This document shows positions 17,271 through 25,074 of a stretch of 64,000 nucleotides of DNA, piece by piece. The position numbers and the translations under genes were made by a program. The first letter of the stretch is position 1, and every line of letters begins with the position of its first letter. The DNA comes from Pirellulaceae bacterium (GTDB lineage Bacteria > Planctomycetota > Planctomycetia > Pirellulales > Pirellulaceae): the NCBI GenBank assembly GCA_028280445.1, contig JANQLU010000143.1, positions 47,193 through 111,192 of the forward strand. Direction: 5' to 3'. The notes beneath the pieces were generated by a model. That model was not told the origin of the DNA. It made no database searches and saw only the letters and a program-made list of their open reading frames with translations.

Positions 17271-18605
17271 GTGGCAAACGTTGAAACCAACAAATTACCG
17301 TACAAAGTCAAAGATATCGGATTGGCCGATTTTGGGCGACGAGAGATTACGCTCGCTGAAAACGAAATGCCGGGCCTGATGGCGCTGCGAGAAAAATACG
17401 GCGAATCAAAGCCGTTGGCCGGAGCTCGTATCGCAGGCTGTCTGCACATGACCATCCAAACCGCGGTATTGATCGAAACTCTGACCACATTGGGCGCCGA
17501 GGTCCAGTGGTCCAGCTGCAATATTTTTTCAACCCAGGATCACGCTGCGGCAGCAATCGCTGCAACGGGCGTTCCCGTTTACGCGTGGAAAGGCGAGACC
17601 GAAGAAGAGTACGAATGGTGCATCGAACAAACATTGTTCTTTGCCGACGGACAACCGTTGAACATGATTTTGGATGATGGCGGCGACTTGACCGCAATCG
17701 TACATGAGCGTTTTCCAGAACTGTTGGACAACGTCAATGGCATCACCGAGGAAACCACCACGGGTATCAAAGCACTGCGATTGATGCTCGAAAAAGGCGA
17801 ACTGAAAGTTCCAGCCATCAACGTCAACGACTCCGTTACAAAAAGCAAATTCGACAACCTTTACGGATGTCGTGAATCTTTGGCTGACGGCATCAAACGT
17901 GCAACCGATGTGATGGTGGCTGGCAAAGTCGTCGTTGTCGCTGGATACGGAGATGTTGGCAAAGGCTGTGCTCACTCGATGCGGAGTTATGGAGCCCGCG
18001 TGATCGTCACAGAAATCGACCCCATCAATGCCTTGCAAGCGGCGATGGAAGGCTTCGAAGTGACGACGATGGAAGACGCAGTTGCCGAAGGAAACATCTT
18101 TGTCACCACGACTGGAAACCGCGACATCATCACCGGCGAACATATGCCGCTGATGAAAAACGATGCGATCGTTTGCAACATTGGTCACTTTGATCACGAA
18201 ATCGATATGGCCTGGCTGCTCTCACAGTCGGATGTCAAACACGAGCGGATCAAAGACGAACAGGAAACCGGCGGGCCCGTTGACAAATATACCTTCCCAA
18301 GTGGCCGTTCAATTCTGGTACTGGCCGAAGGTCGATTGGTCAATCTCGGATGTGCAACAGGTCACCCATCATTCGTGATGTCCAATTCATTTACCAACCA
18401 GGTTTTGGCTCAGATCGCACTTTGGAAAGAACCCGAAAAATATGATTTGGGTGTTCACGTGTTGCCAAAACAATTGGACGAAGAGGTGGCTCGTTTGCAC
18501 TTGGATCAATTGGGTGTGAAGTTGACCAAGTTGACGGATGTCCAAGCCAAGTATATTGGCGTTCCTGTCAATGGTCCTTACAAACCCGATTACTATCGCT
18601 ATTAA
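17271..18605 (+). CDS. ahcY: Adenosylhomocysteinase (SAH hydrolase)
   Basis: This enzyme splits S-adenosylhomocysteine into adenosine and homocysteine in the methyl cycle. The start is GTG at 17271 with AGGAGG upstream. Conserved blocks include AGCLHMTIQTAVLIETL, WSSCNIFSTQDHAAAAIA, DDGGDLT, NVNDSVTKSKFDNLYGCRES and the NAD-binding loop GYGDVGKG (about residues 225-232). They continue with IVTEIDPINALQA, TTGNRDIITGEHM, CNIGHFDHEIDM and the conserved C-terminus ending KPDYYRY. At 444 residues it is of the usual bacterial length. A terminator follows directly. Confidence 0.98.
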   Translation: MANVETNKLPYKVKDIGLADFGRREITLAENEMPGLMALREKYGESKPLAGARIAGCLHMTIQTAVLIETLTTLGAEVQWSSCNIFSTQDHAAAAIAATGVPVYAWKGETEEEYEWCIEQTLFFADGQPLNMILDDGGDLTAIVHERFPELLDNVNGITEETTTGIKALRLMLEKGELKVPAINVNDSVTKSKFDNLYGCRESLADGIKRATDVMVAGKVVVVAGYGDVGKGCAHSMRSYGARVIVTEIDPINALQAAMEGFEVTTMEDAVAEGNIFVTTTGNRDIITGEHMPLMKNDAIVCNIGHFDHEIDMAWLLSQSDVKHERIKDEQETGGPVDKYTFPSGRSILVLAEGRLVNLGCATGHPSFVMSNSFTNQVLAQIALWKEPEKYDLGVHVLPKQLDEEVARLHLDQLGVKLTKLTDVQAKYIGVPVNGPYKPDYYRY

Positions 18606-18631
18606 TAAATTCGTAACAAACGAACAATCAT

Positions 18632-18661
18632 AACCGGTTTTTAACAAAGCCGGTTTTTTTT
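18632..18661 (+). terminator. Rho-independent terminator of ahcY
   Basis: AACCGG pairs with CCGGTT around the sequence TTTTTAACAAAG, followed by eight T. Confidence 0.85.
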
Positions 18662-18881
18662 GTGCGCGTCGAACCATTCTCATTCAGCTGCGTACCACTT
18701 GAGGCGAAAGTGCAACCCGTCTTGATTGCTAGCACTTTCGCGACAACAATCGTTAGCCTGTAGGACAAGGCTTTTTTGTTGGCAGGATGCCACGCGACCG
18801 TCCGTCGCGCAATACGGTTTTCCAAATGCACCAACAACCTAAAGCTTTCTGTTGCCAAGAATCTCTAACACAGGCTAAACC

Positions 18882-20231
18882 ATGGCTGACATTCAAGCGT
18901 TCAGCGCACTTCGATACGACCTGGCAAAAATCGGATTGCTCTCTGATGTTGTTGCACCACCCTATGATGTCATCAACCAGGCACATCAAGACCAACTCTA
19001 CGATCGTAGCGAAAACAACATTGTCCGAGTGATCCTCAATCGACCTCAAGACGATGATCCAACACCGGATGCGATTTATAGCCGTGCGGCATCCATCTTG
19101 AAAAAATGGCGGCAAGAAGAAATCTTGGTGCCCGACAACAAGCCCGCGGTTTATGCCTACCAACAAAAATTTTCTTTCGACGGCAACGACTATTTGAGAC
19201 GCGGGTTCATGGCACGGATCAAGCTTGAGCCGTTTGAAAACGGACGGATCTTTCCCCACGAACAAACACACTCCAAAGCCAAAGAAGACCGACTCAAATT
19301 GATGAAAGCCTGTGGGGCGAACACCAGTCCTATCTTTGGAATTTATCCAGACGAATCCAACGCCATCTACGACGCAGTCGAGTCGGCCATCGAAGATTCA
19401 ACGCCAGTGAGCGCCACCGACGAACTGGGGGTCGAGCATCAATTGACCTGCGCCACCAACGCCGAGCAGATCGCCAAAGCGGCCGAGCTGATGGGTTCCG
19501 TTCCGCTGTTTATTGCCGACGGCCACCATCGGTATGAGACGGCACTCAACTATCGCAACTACCTGGTCGAGACCCAAGGCATCGACGAAAACCATCCGGC
19601 CAATTACTGCTTGATGATGTGTGTCTCGATGAGCGATCCCGGGATGGTCGTTTTGCCAACGCATCGAATTTTTCGCGAGTTTCCCCCGATCAGTTCTTCG
19701 GAGTTAGCCGATCGTTTGGCGTCCTGTTTCGATTGCGAAATGGTTGGACCGGGAGTCGAAAAAGCGGAACAGCTGTGGCCTGAAATCGAACTTGAAAATC
19801 GCCAGTCAACCATGGCGTTCTATGCCGCCAAAGATAACAACTGGGTGATGGCCCGACTGAACGAAGCAGGCGTCAATCGGATGAACGAGATCGCCAGTGA
19901 TCAATGCGAGACCTGGCGACGGTTGGGAGTTTCGATTCTGCAAAAACTGGTCCTCGACGATTTGTTGGCGGCTGGGGATTTGCCGACCCCCAAGTACGTT
20001 CATGAAGCGTCTGAGTTCATCGAAAGTTTTCATGAAGGAGATACGGCAGGCCGTGATGCAACGGGGCAAGCGGGAACGGGAGGCGCGTTCCAGCTGGGTG
20101 CGTTGGTGATGCCGGCGACGTTGGAACACGTTCGTGAGATCAGTCTTCAAAAACAACGGATGCCGGCCAAGAGCACTTATTTCTATCCCAAGCTGTTGAG
20201 TGGGCTATTAATCAACGCGCATGATCTATAA
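18882..20231 (+). CDS. DUF1015 family protein
   Basis: The family is widespread in bacteria and often sits near serine-metabolism or central-metabolism genes. Its molecular role is not firmly established. Hallmarks are VVAPPYDVINQAHQ near the N-terminus, GFMARIKLEPFENGRIFPHE (the family's R/HE motif), LLFIADGHHRYETAL-type sequence (here VPLFIADGHHRYETAL) and CLMMCVSMSDPGMVVLPTHR. At 449 residues it is of normal length. A C-terminal Gly/Thr-rich insertion (near DTAGRDATGQAGTGGAF) is slightly unusual. ATG 18882 is well placed. The neighbour downstream is the parS/par region. Confidence 0.9.
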   Translation: MADIQAFSALRYDLAKIGLLSDVVAPPYDVINQAHQDQLYDRSENNIVRVILNRPQDDDPTPDAIYSRAASILKKWRQEEILVPDNKPAVYAYQQKFSFDGNDYLRRGFMARIKLEPFENGRIFPHEQTHSKAKEDRLKLMKACGANTSPIFGIYPDESNAIYDAVESAIEDSTPVSATDELGVEHQLTCATNAEQIAKAAELMGSVPLFIADGHHRYETALNYRNYLVETQGIDENHPANYCLMMCVSMSDPGMVVLPTHRIFREFPPISSSELADRLASCFDCEMVGPGVEKAEQLWPEIELENRQSTMAFYAAKDNNWVMARLNEAGVNRMNEIASDQCETWRRLGVSILQKLVLDDLLAAGDLPTPKYVHEASEFIESFHEGDTAGRDATGQAGTGGAFQLGALVMPATLEHVREISLQKQRMPAKSTYFYPKLLSGLLINAHDL

Positions 20232-20268
20232 CACGACGACGCATTCCCAAAAAAATAACAACTCGATG

Positions 20269-20284
20269 CGTTTCACGTGAAACT
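20269..20284. promoter_or_regulatory. parS site 1
   Basis: CGTTTCACGTGAAACT contains the perfect palindrome GTTTCACGTGAAAC, the core of the bacterial ParB-binding consensus. It is located upstream of parA-parB in this window, which strongly supports function. Confidence 0.92.
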
Positions 20285-20311
20285 TTACCTAACCGCTGAA
20301 CTCACCGCATG

Positions 20312-20327
20312 CGTTTCACGTGAAACT
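20312..20327. promoter_or_regulatory. parS site 2
   Basis: A second perfect GTTTCACGTGAAAC palindrome, 43 bp from the first and with the same flanking GC on the left and T or TA on the right (ATGC before, ACT after). Confidence 0.92.
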
Positions 20328-20426
20328 ATGTTGATCAGGGAGTACAGGTAAGCTTTGCAGTTGGTGTAACAAGTTGTTTCATCGAGGCGAGAATGCGGTT
20401 TCGGTAAGACCGTCTCGGGACGACCG

Positions 20427-20573
20427 TTTTGGGAGGGCGAGGCTCCTGCCGAGCCGCGGGTATCGACATCACTGTGAGCGGCAGGGCGCTAGACGAAACG
20501 CTAACTGACTAACCGGCGGCTAGCGCCTCGCCGCTCACTGAACCGGCTCGGCAGGAGCCTCGCCCTCCCAAAA
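20427..20573. repeat. Nested palindromic element: family B enclosing family A
   Basis: The outer arms 20427-20455 and 20545-20573 are perfect inverted copies of 29 bp (left arm begins TTTTGGGAGGGCGAGGCTCC). Inside lies a family A palindrome at 20474-20538 (GTGAGCGGCAGGGCGCTAG ... CTAGCGCCTCGCCGCTCAC) with small mismatches. The unit sits between parS and parA. Confidence 0.88.
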
Positions 20574-20716
20574 CCGGCCATAACAATTCTCACCCAAATC
20601 TCAAATCGCAGTTTCCCCCACTGCTATCACCTGACAGCAAACCACAAATTGGCGTATCCCAAAACGGCGCAAAATGATAATTACAACGTTCGTTTTTCGT
20701 ACCATGAGGACGAACT

Positions 20717-21469
20717 GTGACGCGCGCGATCTGTATTGCAAATCAGAAAGGTGGAGTCGGTAAAACGACCACCACCATCAATCTGGCGGCAACACTTGCG
20801 CGCGCGGGAAAACACACCTTGATCGTCGACCTGGACCCGCAATGTAATGCCACGACCGGACTCGGATTAGAGCCCGTTGACCAGCATCCCCTGTTGAGTT
20901 CGGAATCGATTCGAAATCAGGTGCTAGCAACAGATTCAGAGCGAATGAGCGTCTTGCCGGGGAGTCGTCGATTCCATGACGTCGAGATGCTAGCGAATGC
21001 CGAATCGGTTGAAACTCGAAAGATTCTGGATCATCTGCGGACGGGAACTCAGCGATTTGATTATGTCCTCATCGACTGCCCGCCGTCCTTGGGTCAACTC
21101 ACTCGTACGGCGCTCAGTGCGGCGGACGAGGTGTTCATGCCCATCCAATGCGAATATTTCGCGATGGAGGGATTGACCCAAATGATCGAAGTCATTCGCG
21201 ACATCATGCGTACGAAATCAAATCGTCTTCAGTTCGGTGGAATTCTGTTAACGATGTACGACGACTCGCTCGAGTTGACCCACGAGGTCGACGAGGAGGT
21301 CCGCGAGTTTTTTGGAGAGATCGTTTTTGAAACCGTGATCCCGCGCGACGTCAGTGTGACCGAAGCGCCGAGCTATGGCAAACCCGTAATTGATTATTCT
21401 CCGCGTTCGCGCGGAACAAGAGCATACATCGAACTCTGCTTGGAGGTGTTAGAAAATGACCCGACGTAA
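20717..21469 (+). CDS. parA: Chromosome-partitioning ATPase ParA (Soj type)
   Basis: ParA binds DNA non-specifically in its ATP form and drives ParB-parS segregation. The deviant Walker A motif KGGVGKTT lies at residues 11-18. Further hallmarks are TLIVDLDPQCNATTGLGL, the Walker B region FDYVLIDCPPSLGQLT, IPIQCEYFAMEGL-type sequence (here MPIQCEYFAMEGL) and the C-terminal FETVIPRDVSVTEAPSYGKP. There is no N-terminal helix-turn-helix, so it is the short, chromosomal type. The start is GTG at 20717 with GAGGA upstream. It overlaps parB by 14 nt, and parS sites lie just upstream. Confidence 0.97.
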   Translation: MTRAICIANQKGGVGKTTTTINLAATLARAGKHTLIVDLDPQCNATTGLGLEPVDQHPLLSSESIRNQVLATDSERMSVLPGSRRFHDVEMLANAESVETRKILDHLRTGTQRFDYVLIDCPPSLGQLTRTALSAADEVFMPIQCEYFAMEGLTQMIEVIRDIMRTKSNRLQFGGILLTMYDDSLELTHEVDEEVREFFGEIVFETVIPRDVSVTEAPSYGKPVIDYSPRSRGTRAYIELCLEVLENDPT

Positions 21470-22388
21470 ACGACTCGGCAAAGGCCTGGAAGCGTTGCTC
21501 AACGCGACCGGCAATGCGGACACGGAACCAGCCACACTACCGATTGCCAACATGTCGGATTCGCAACCTGAATCGGCGATTAGTGATATCACGCATTTGC
21601 CTATTGGTGTGATCGAAGAAAACCCGTTTCAGCCGAGACGCGAATTCAATGAATCTGAGATTTCATCTCTGGCTGCTAGTTTGACTTCTCACGATATGCT
21701 GCAACCAATCTTGGTGCGCCCGTCAGATGACGGTTACCAATTGATCTCAGGAGAACGACGACTCCGCGCTGCCAAACGAGCCGGTTGGACCAAGATCCCT
21801 GCCCGGATTCGAGAAGCGGACGATCGACTGGTTGCCGAGCTTGCTATTGTCGAGAATCTGCAACGCAAGGATCTCAATCCCATCGAGAAAGCGTTGTCGT
21901 TTCGTCGTTACATCGATCAGCATGAATGCACTCAAGAAGACCTGGCAAAGCGTCTTGAAATCGACCGATCAACGGTGACCAATTTGATGCGATTGCTAGA
22001 ACTGCCAACACTCGTGCAGGATGCGCTCCGCAACGGCGCGCTAACGGCCGGTCACGCGCGCGCCTTGTTGCCGCTGGGCGACGAACGGTTGCAAATCGAG
22101 TTTTGCAATAAGATCCAAAACCAACAACTCAGCGTGCGGCAGACCGAGCAAATGGTCTCGGACTACATTACCAAAGCGGACACACAAGTCGCCAAATCGC
22201 GGCGTAAACCGAACGAACATATCGAGTCGTTACAGCAAGATCTGAAGATGGCGTTAGGTACGAAAGTAGACATTCGAGCTACCAAACGTGGCAGTGGTAG
22301 AATCGTGATCCACTTTCAAAACCCTAAAGAATTTGATCGTCTGCGGGCGATCTTGAGGAGTCGAAATCAACAAAAATCAGCAGGATAG
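21456..22388 (+). CDS. parB: Chromosome-partitioning protein ParB (Spo0J type)
   Basis: ParB is the parS-binding CTPase clamp. The N-terminus RRKRLGKGLEALL is the conserved ParA-interacting motif. The CTP-binding domain contains ENPFQPRREF, the ISGERRLRAAKRAGW motif (GERRLRA) and IVENLQRKDLNPIEKA. A helix-turn-helix follows with LAKRLEIDRSTVTNLMRLLELP and the parS-contact segment GALTAGHARALL. The C-terminal dimerisation part ends around LQQDLKMALGTKVDIR...GRIVIHF. It overlaps parA by 14 nt, implying translational coupling. At 310 residues it is of usual length. Confidence 0.97.
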   Translation: MTRRKRLGKGLEALLNATGNADTEPATLPIANMSDSQPESAISDITHLPIGVIEENPFQPRREFNESEISSLAASLTSHDMLQPILVRPSDDGYQLISGERRLRAAKRAGWTKIPARIREADDRLVAELAIVENLQRKDLNPIEKALSFRRYIDQHECTQEDLAKRLEIDRSTVTNLMRLLELPTLVQDALRNGALTAGHARALLPLGDERLQIEFCNKIQNQQLSVRQTEQMVSDYITKADTQVAKSRRKPNEHIESLQQDLKMALGTKVDIRATKRGSGRIVIHFQNPKEFDRLRAILRSRNQQKSAG

Positions 22389-22450
22389 CCAGGGTGGCCG
22401 AACCCCAATTGTAAATTCACTGTCCAGTCGTTAGCATTTGGTGGATAAAA

Positions 22451-22526
22451 CGGGGTGTAGCTCAGCCTGGATTAGAGCGCCTGCTTTGGGAGCAGGAGGT
22501 CGAAGGTTCGAATCCTTTCACCCCGA
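22451..22526 (+). tRNA. tRNA-Pro (anticodon TGG)
   Basis: The acceptor CGGGGTG pairs with CACCCCG. The D-arm GCTCAGCCTGGATTAGAGC is intact, the anticodon stem CCTGC/GCAGG has loop TTTGGGA (anticodon TGG), and the T-loop is TTCGAAT. The discriminator base is A and CCA is not encoded. Confidence 0.95.
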
Positions 22527-22642
22527 CTGGTAGATTATCAGGCTGGTTTTTGTCGGTCGTTCGTCTTACCGTTTTACTAGGAAAAAGACGCGGAATTTTG
22601 GACAACAATCTATTCAGGATTGAAAACTGGACGGAACCACCT

Positions 22643-23155
22643 ATGTCGAACCCACTATTTTTTGACGACATTGAAGTCGGTCAAACATGGATCAGTCCTG
22701 CGCGCACGGTTACCGAGACTGACGTTGTCAATTTCGCCAACATCACTGGCGACTGCGATCCTCTCCACGTCAATCACGACTACGCTGCCAAATCACCTTA
22801 TCGGCAACCAATCGCGCACGGTTTGTTGGGCGTCTCTTGGGTCGCTGGATTAGCTATTCATAATCCGATGGTCAGAACCGTCGCGTTCACCTCCATTCAA
22901 AAATGGGATTTCGTCGCCCCGATTTTTTTTGGCGATACAATCCATGTTCAAACCACCGTCTTGGAAAAAGAGCACGCCGGTAAAAAAACAGGTCGCGTTC
23001 ACTGGCAAAAAAACTTGATCAATCAAGACGGAAAAATTGTGCAACGAGGGATCTTTGAAACCCTCGTATCGAAACGCACTCCATCAATGTCCGCACCGCA
23101 CTTCGATTCGACCAAGAAAAAAAGTGAATCGGCAAGTTCCCAGAGTGGAACCTGA
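22643..23155 (+). CDS. MaoC-like hot-dog hydratase
   Basis: A MaoC-type (R)-specific enoyl-CoA hydratase or related acyl dehydratase. The catalytic hydratase motif is FANITGDCDPLHVNHDYAAK (Asp...His), followed by QPIAHGLLGVSWVAGL and the hot-dog beta strand FVAPIFFGDTIHVQTTVLEK. I chose ATG 22643 (MSNPLFFDDIEVGQTW), because the family starts at this point; the frame continues upstream to 22550 through sequence overlapping the tRNA flank. The last 30 residues are a Ser/Lys-rich tail. The acyl substrate cannot be told; no fatty acid or PHA genes are nearby. Confidence 0.88.
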   Translation: MSNPLFFDDIEVGQTWISPARTVTETDVVNFANITGDCDPLHVNHDYAAKSPYRQPIAHGLLGVSWVAGLAIHNPMVRTVAFTSIQKWDFVAPIFFGDTIHVQTTVLEKEHAGKKTGRVHWQKNLINQDGKIVQRGIFETLVSKRTPSMSAPHFDSTKKKSESASSQSGT

Positions 23156-23171
23156 TCATTTAAACGGTGCT

Positions 23172-23320
23172 CGGAAGGGCGAGGCTCCCCGGGAGGGCGA
23201 GGCTCTCGCCGAGCCGCGGGTGTTGTATTCATTGTGAGCAGCAAGGCGCTTACAGGTGGCATTACCCCATGGATGAGACCGCGTCCCAATACGCCTCGGC
23301 AGGAGCCTCGCCCTCCCGAG
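23172..23320. repeat. Nested palindromic element: family B enclosing degenerate family A (copy 2)
   Basis: Left B-type arms (GGAAGGGCGAGGCTCC, then GGGAGGGCGAGGCTCTCGCC) run at 23172-23213, and the right arm GGCAGGAGCCTCGCCCTCCC ends near 23317. In between, GTGAGCAGCAAGGCGCTTA (from 23234) is a family A left arm; the A right arm is not recognisable. The join GAGCCGCGGGT between the B and A parts is the same as at 20451-20461. Confidence 0.8.
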
Positions 23321-23526
23321 ATTGCGAATGCCAATCTGGAAATGCCCTAACCTTTCTTTAACGAATCTTGGCATTTTTTTGAAGAATGTGTGCCGGTTAG
23401 TGAAATCTTTGAATAATCGTTGCATCCTGCCTAAAGTCCACGGACTCAACTGGTCGATGGAACGATAAGAGAATTTCTGCCGTCGTCATGCGCGCTTGGC
23501 GCCCAGCACTATTGATTTGGAAACGA

Positions 23527-25029
23527 ATGGACTCCACCAATTCAACTCAAACGAGACCTCAACGCATTCGTGGCAAACGCTCGCGGCTGTATGTATTTGG
23601 AATCACCGCGCTGACGGTATTTCTCGCTGTTGCAGTGATCTGGCCGCTACGAGTTACAGAGTTTAGATCCACCGCTGCTATCCAGCTCAATGTCCATAAA
23701 AATATTGCGTTTAGCGATGCACATGTAAAAAGTGGATTAATGAGTTCGGTTGCAAAACTGATGTCGGACGAAGGCCTCGACAAAGCCATCCAATCCATCG
23801 GAACATCGACTTCGATTCAAAGCCATCTGTTGACCGCCGTTGACAAACAACAGCTACGTGAAAAACTGCAAATCAAACTTCTCAAAAGCCCGCGGCCGAT
23901 CGACGTTCGAATTTCGGTTGAACTGATTGGCGGAGGCACGCCAGATGAAACAAAACTCGTCAACCATTTGGCACAGAAACTCGTTTCAGAATTTTCGACC
24001 GAAACCGTTCGAGTCACGACCGATCAACGTAAACTTGAAATCCGCGAAGAGATCGAGCGATTGGTCAACGGCATCAACGTTGACTACAGCTTGGTGTTGA
24101 GACAGTTGCAAAAAGATGTCAATCTGGCTCTTACGAAATTGGATCGAGCAAAAAATCAATGTGCGACGGAGACTGTTTCGAGTCGGATTCAAATGAAAGA
24201 ACAGCCTGCCGTTGCAGAAGAATCCTTTGAAATCAAAAAACTGGAAAATCGCGCCCGGCATTTAATGGAAACACAAAATCTGACGGAGTTTCATCCGGAG
24301 TTGATCGCAATTCGCCAACAAATCGAACGGCTCAGATCAGTTCCTTCGGTTACGACCGCGGCCAATCCAGAAAGCATCCAGAATGACGGTAAACGCGAAG
24401 TAATCAAAAACCAGTTTGTCACAGCCAGTTCCAAAAAGCAGATCGCCGTAGTCGACAATTCTGGATTTCAACGAATCCTTGAGCAACTCGACGAAGTCAA
24501 ATTGGCAGAGATCAAAAATAGCTTGATCCGTTTGGAAAAAACATTCGAGTTCACCAATCATAAACAACGTGAAACATTGGCGAAAATCGAGGCCGTTGAC
24601 GGATTACAAAAAGATGGTATCTCGAACGTCGAGCTCGCCGACATTCATTTGGCCGATCGTTCCATTCCAATTGGCGGAACACCGACTTTGCCGCAAACGT
24701 TCTTGCTGTTGATTTCTTCGTTGCTGATGGCTGCTGCCGTCGCAACTTTGTTCAATCCGGCTGCTTCATTCCAGCCATTTGCCTCGGCCGAACAACTGAC
24801 CGAAGAAACCGGTTTACCAGTGATCGGCTCGATTCCCAAAACAAACGACACTGAAAAACCTGCTGTTCCGAAATCTCAATTTGCAGTCCTGTGTATTGTC
24901 AAATGCTGCGAAGTGTTTTTGATTCTAGCGGCCGTCATCCTGGTCGCTTCGGTCATGCTCCGCACCGGATTTATTGGACAGTTATTAGAAAATCCATTCC
25001 ATGCTGCCGCCAAAATATTTGGCGGATAA
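23527..25029 (+). CDS. Wzz-like polysaccharide chain-length/co-polymerase protein
   Basis: Two TM helices bracket a large periplasmic coiled-coil region, the layout of Wzz/PCP proteins. TM1 is YVFGITALTVFLAVAVIWPL near the N-terminus, and the last TM is the AAVILVASVMLRTGFIG region near the C-terminus. A further hydrophobic stretch is FLLLISSLLMAAAVATLF. Between TM1 and it lie VTEFRSTAAIQLNVHKNI (Wzz-type start) and long helices with LEIREEIERLVNGINVDYSL. No BY-kinase domain is fused. ATG 23527 (after TTGGAAACGA) is favoured over 23488. It heads a co-directional cluster with an ATPase, a BY-kinase-like protein and an epimerase, so an exopolysaccharide role is likely. Confidence 0.8.
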   Translation: MDSTNSTQTRPQRIRGKRSRLYVFGITALTVFLAVAVIWPLRVTEFRSTAAIQLNVHKNIAFSDAHVKSGLMSSVAKLMSDEGLDKAIQSIGTSTSIQSHLLTAVDKQQLREKLQIKLLKSPRPIDVRISVELIGGGTPDETKLVNHLAQKLVSEFSTETVRVTTDQRKLEIREEIERLVNGINVDYSLVLRQLQKDVNLALTKLDRAKNQCATETVSSRIQMKEQPAVAEESFEIKKLENRARHLMETQNLTEFHPELIAIRQQIERLRSVPSVTTAANPESIQNDGKREVIKNQFVTASSKKQIAVVDNSGFQRILEQLDEVKLAEIKNSLIRLEKTFEFTNHKQRETLAKIEAVDGLQKDGISNVELADIHLADRSIPIGGTPTLPQTFLLLISSLLMAAAVATLFNPAASFQPFASAEQLTEETGLPVIGSIPKTNDTEKPAVPKSQFAVLCIVKCCEVFLILAAVILVASVMLRTGFIGQLLENPFHAAAKIFGG

Positions 25030-25074
25030 CAACCCCCGAAACTGAAAAATTATTTTGTCGGAGAAAACGCGAGA

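Noticed and set aside
22436..22449. DnaA-box-like sequence GGTGGATAA near tRNA-Pro
   Set aside because: Single, imperfect match; no cluster and no AT-rich unwinding region, so not called an origin.
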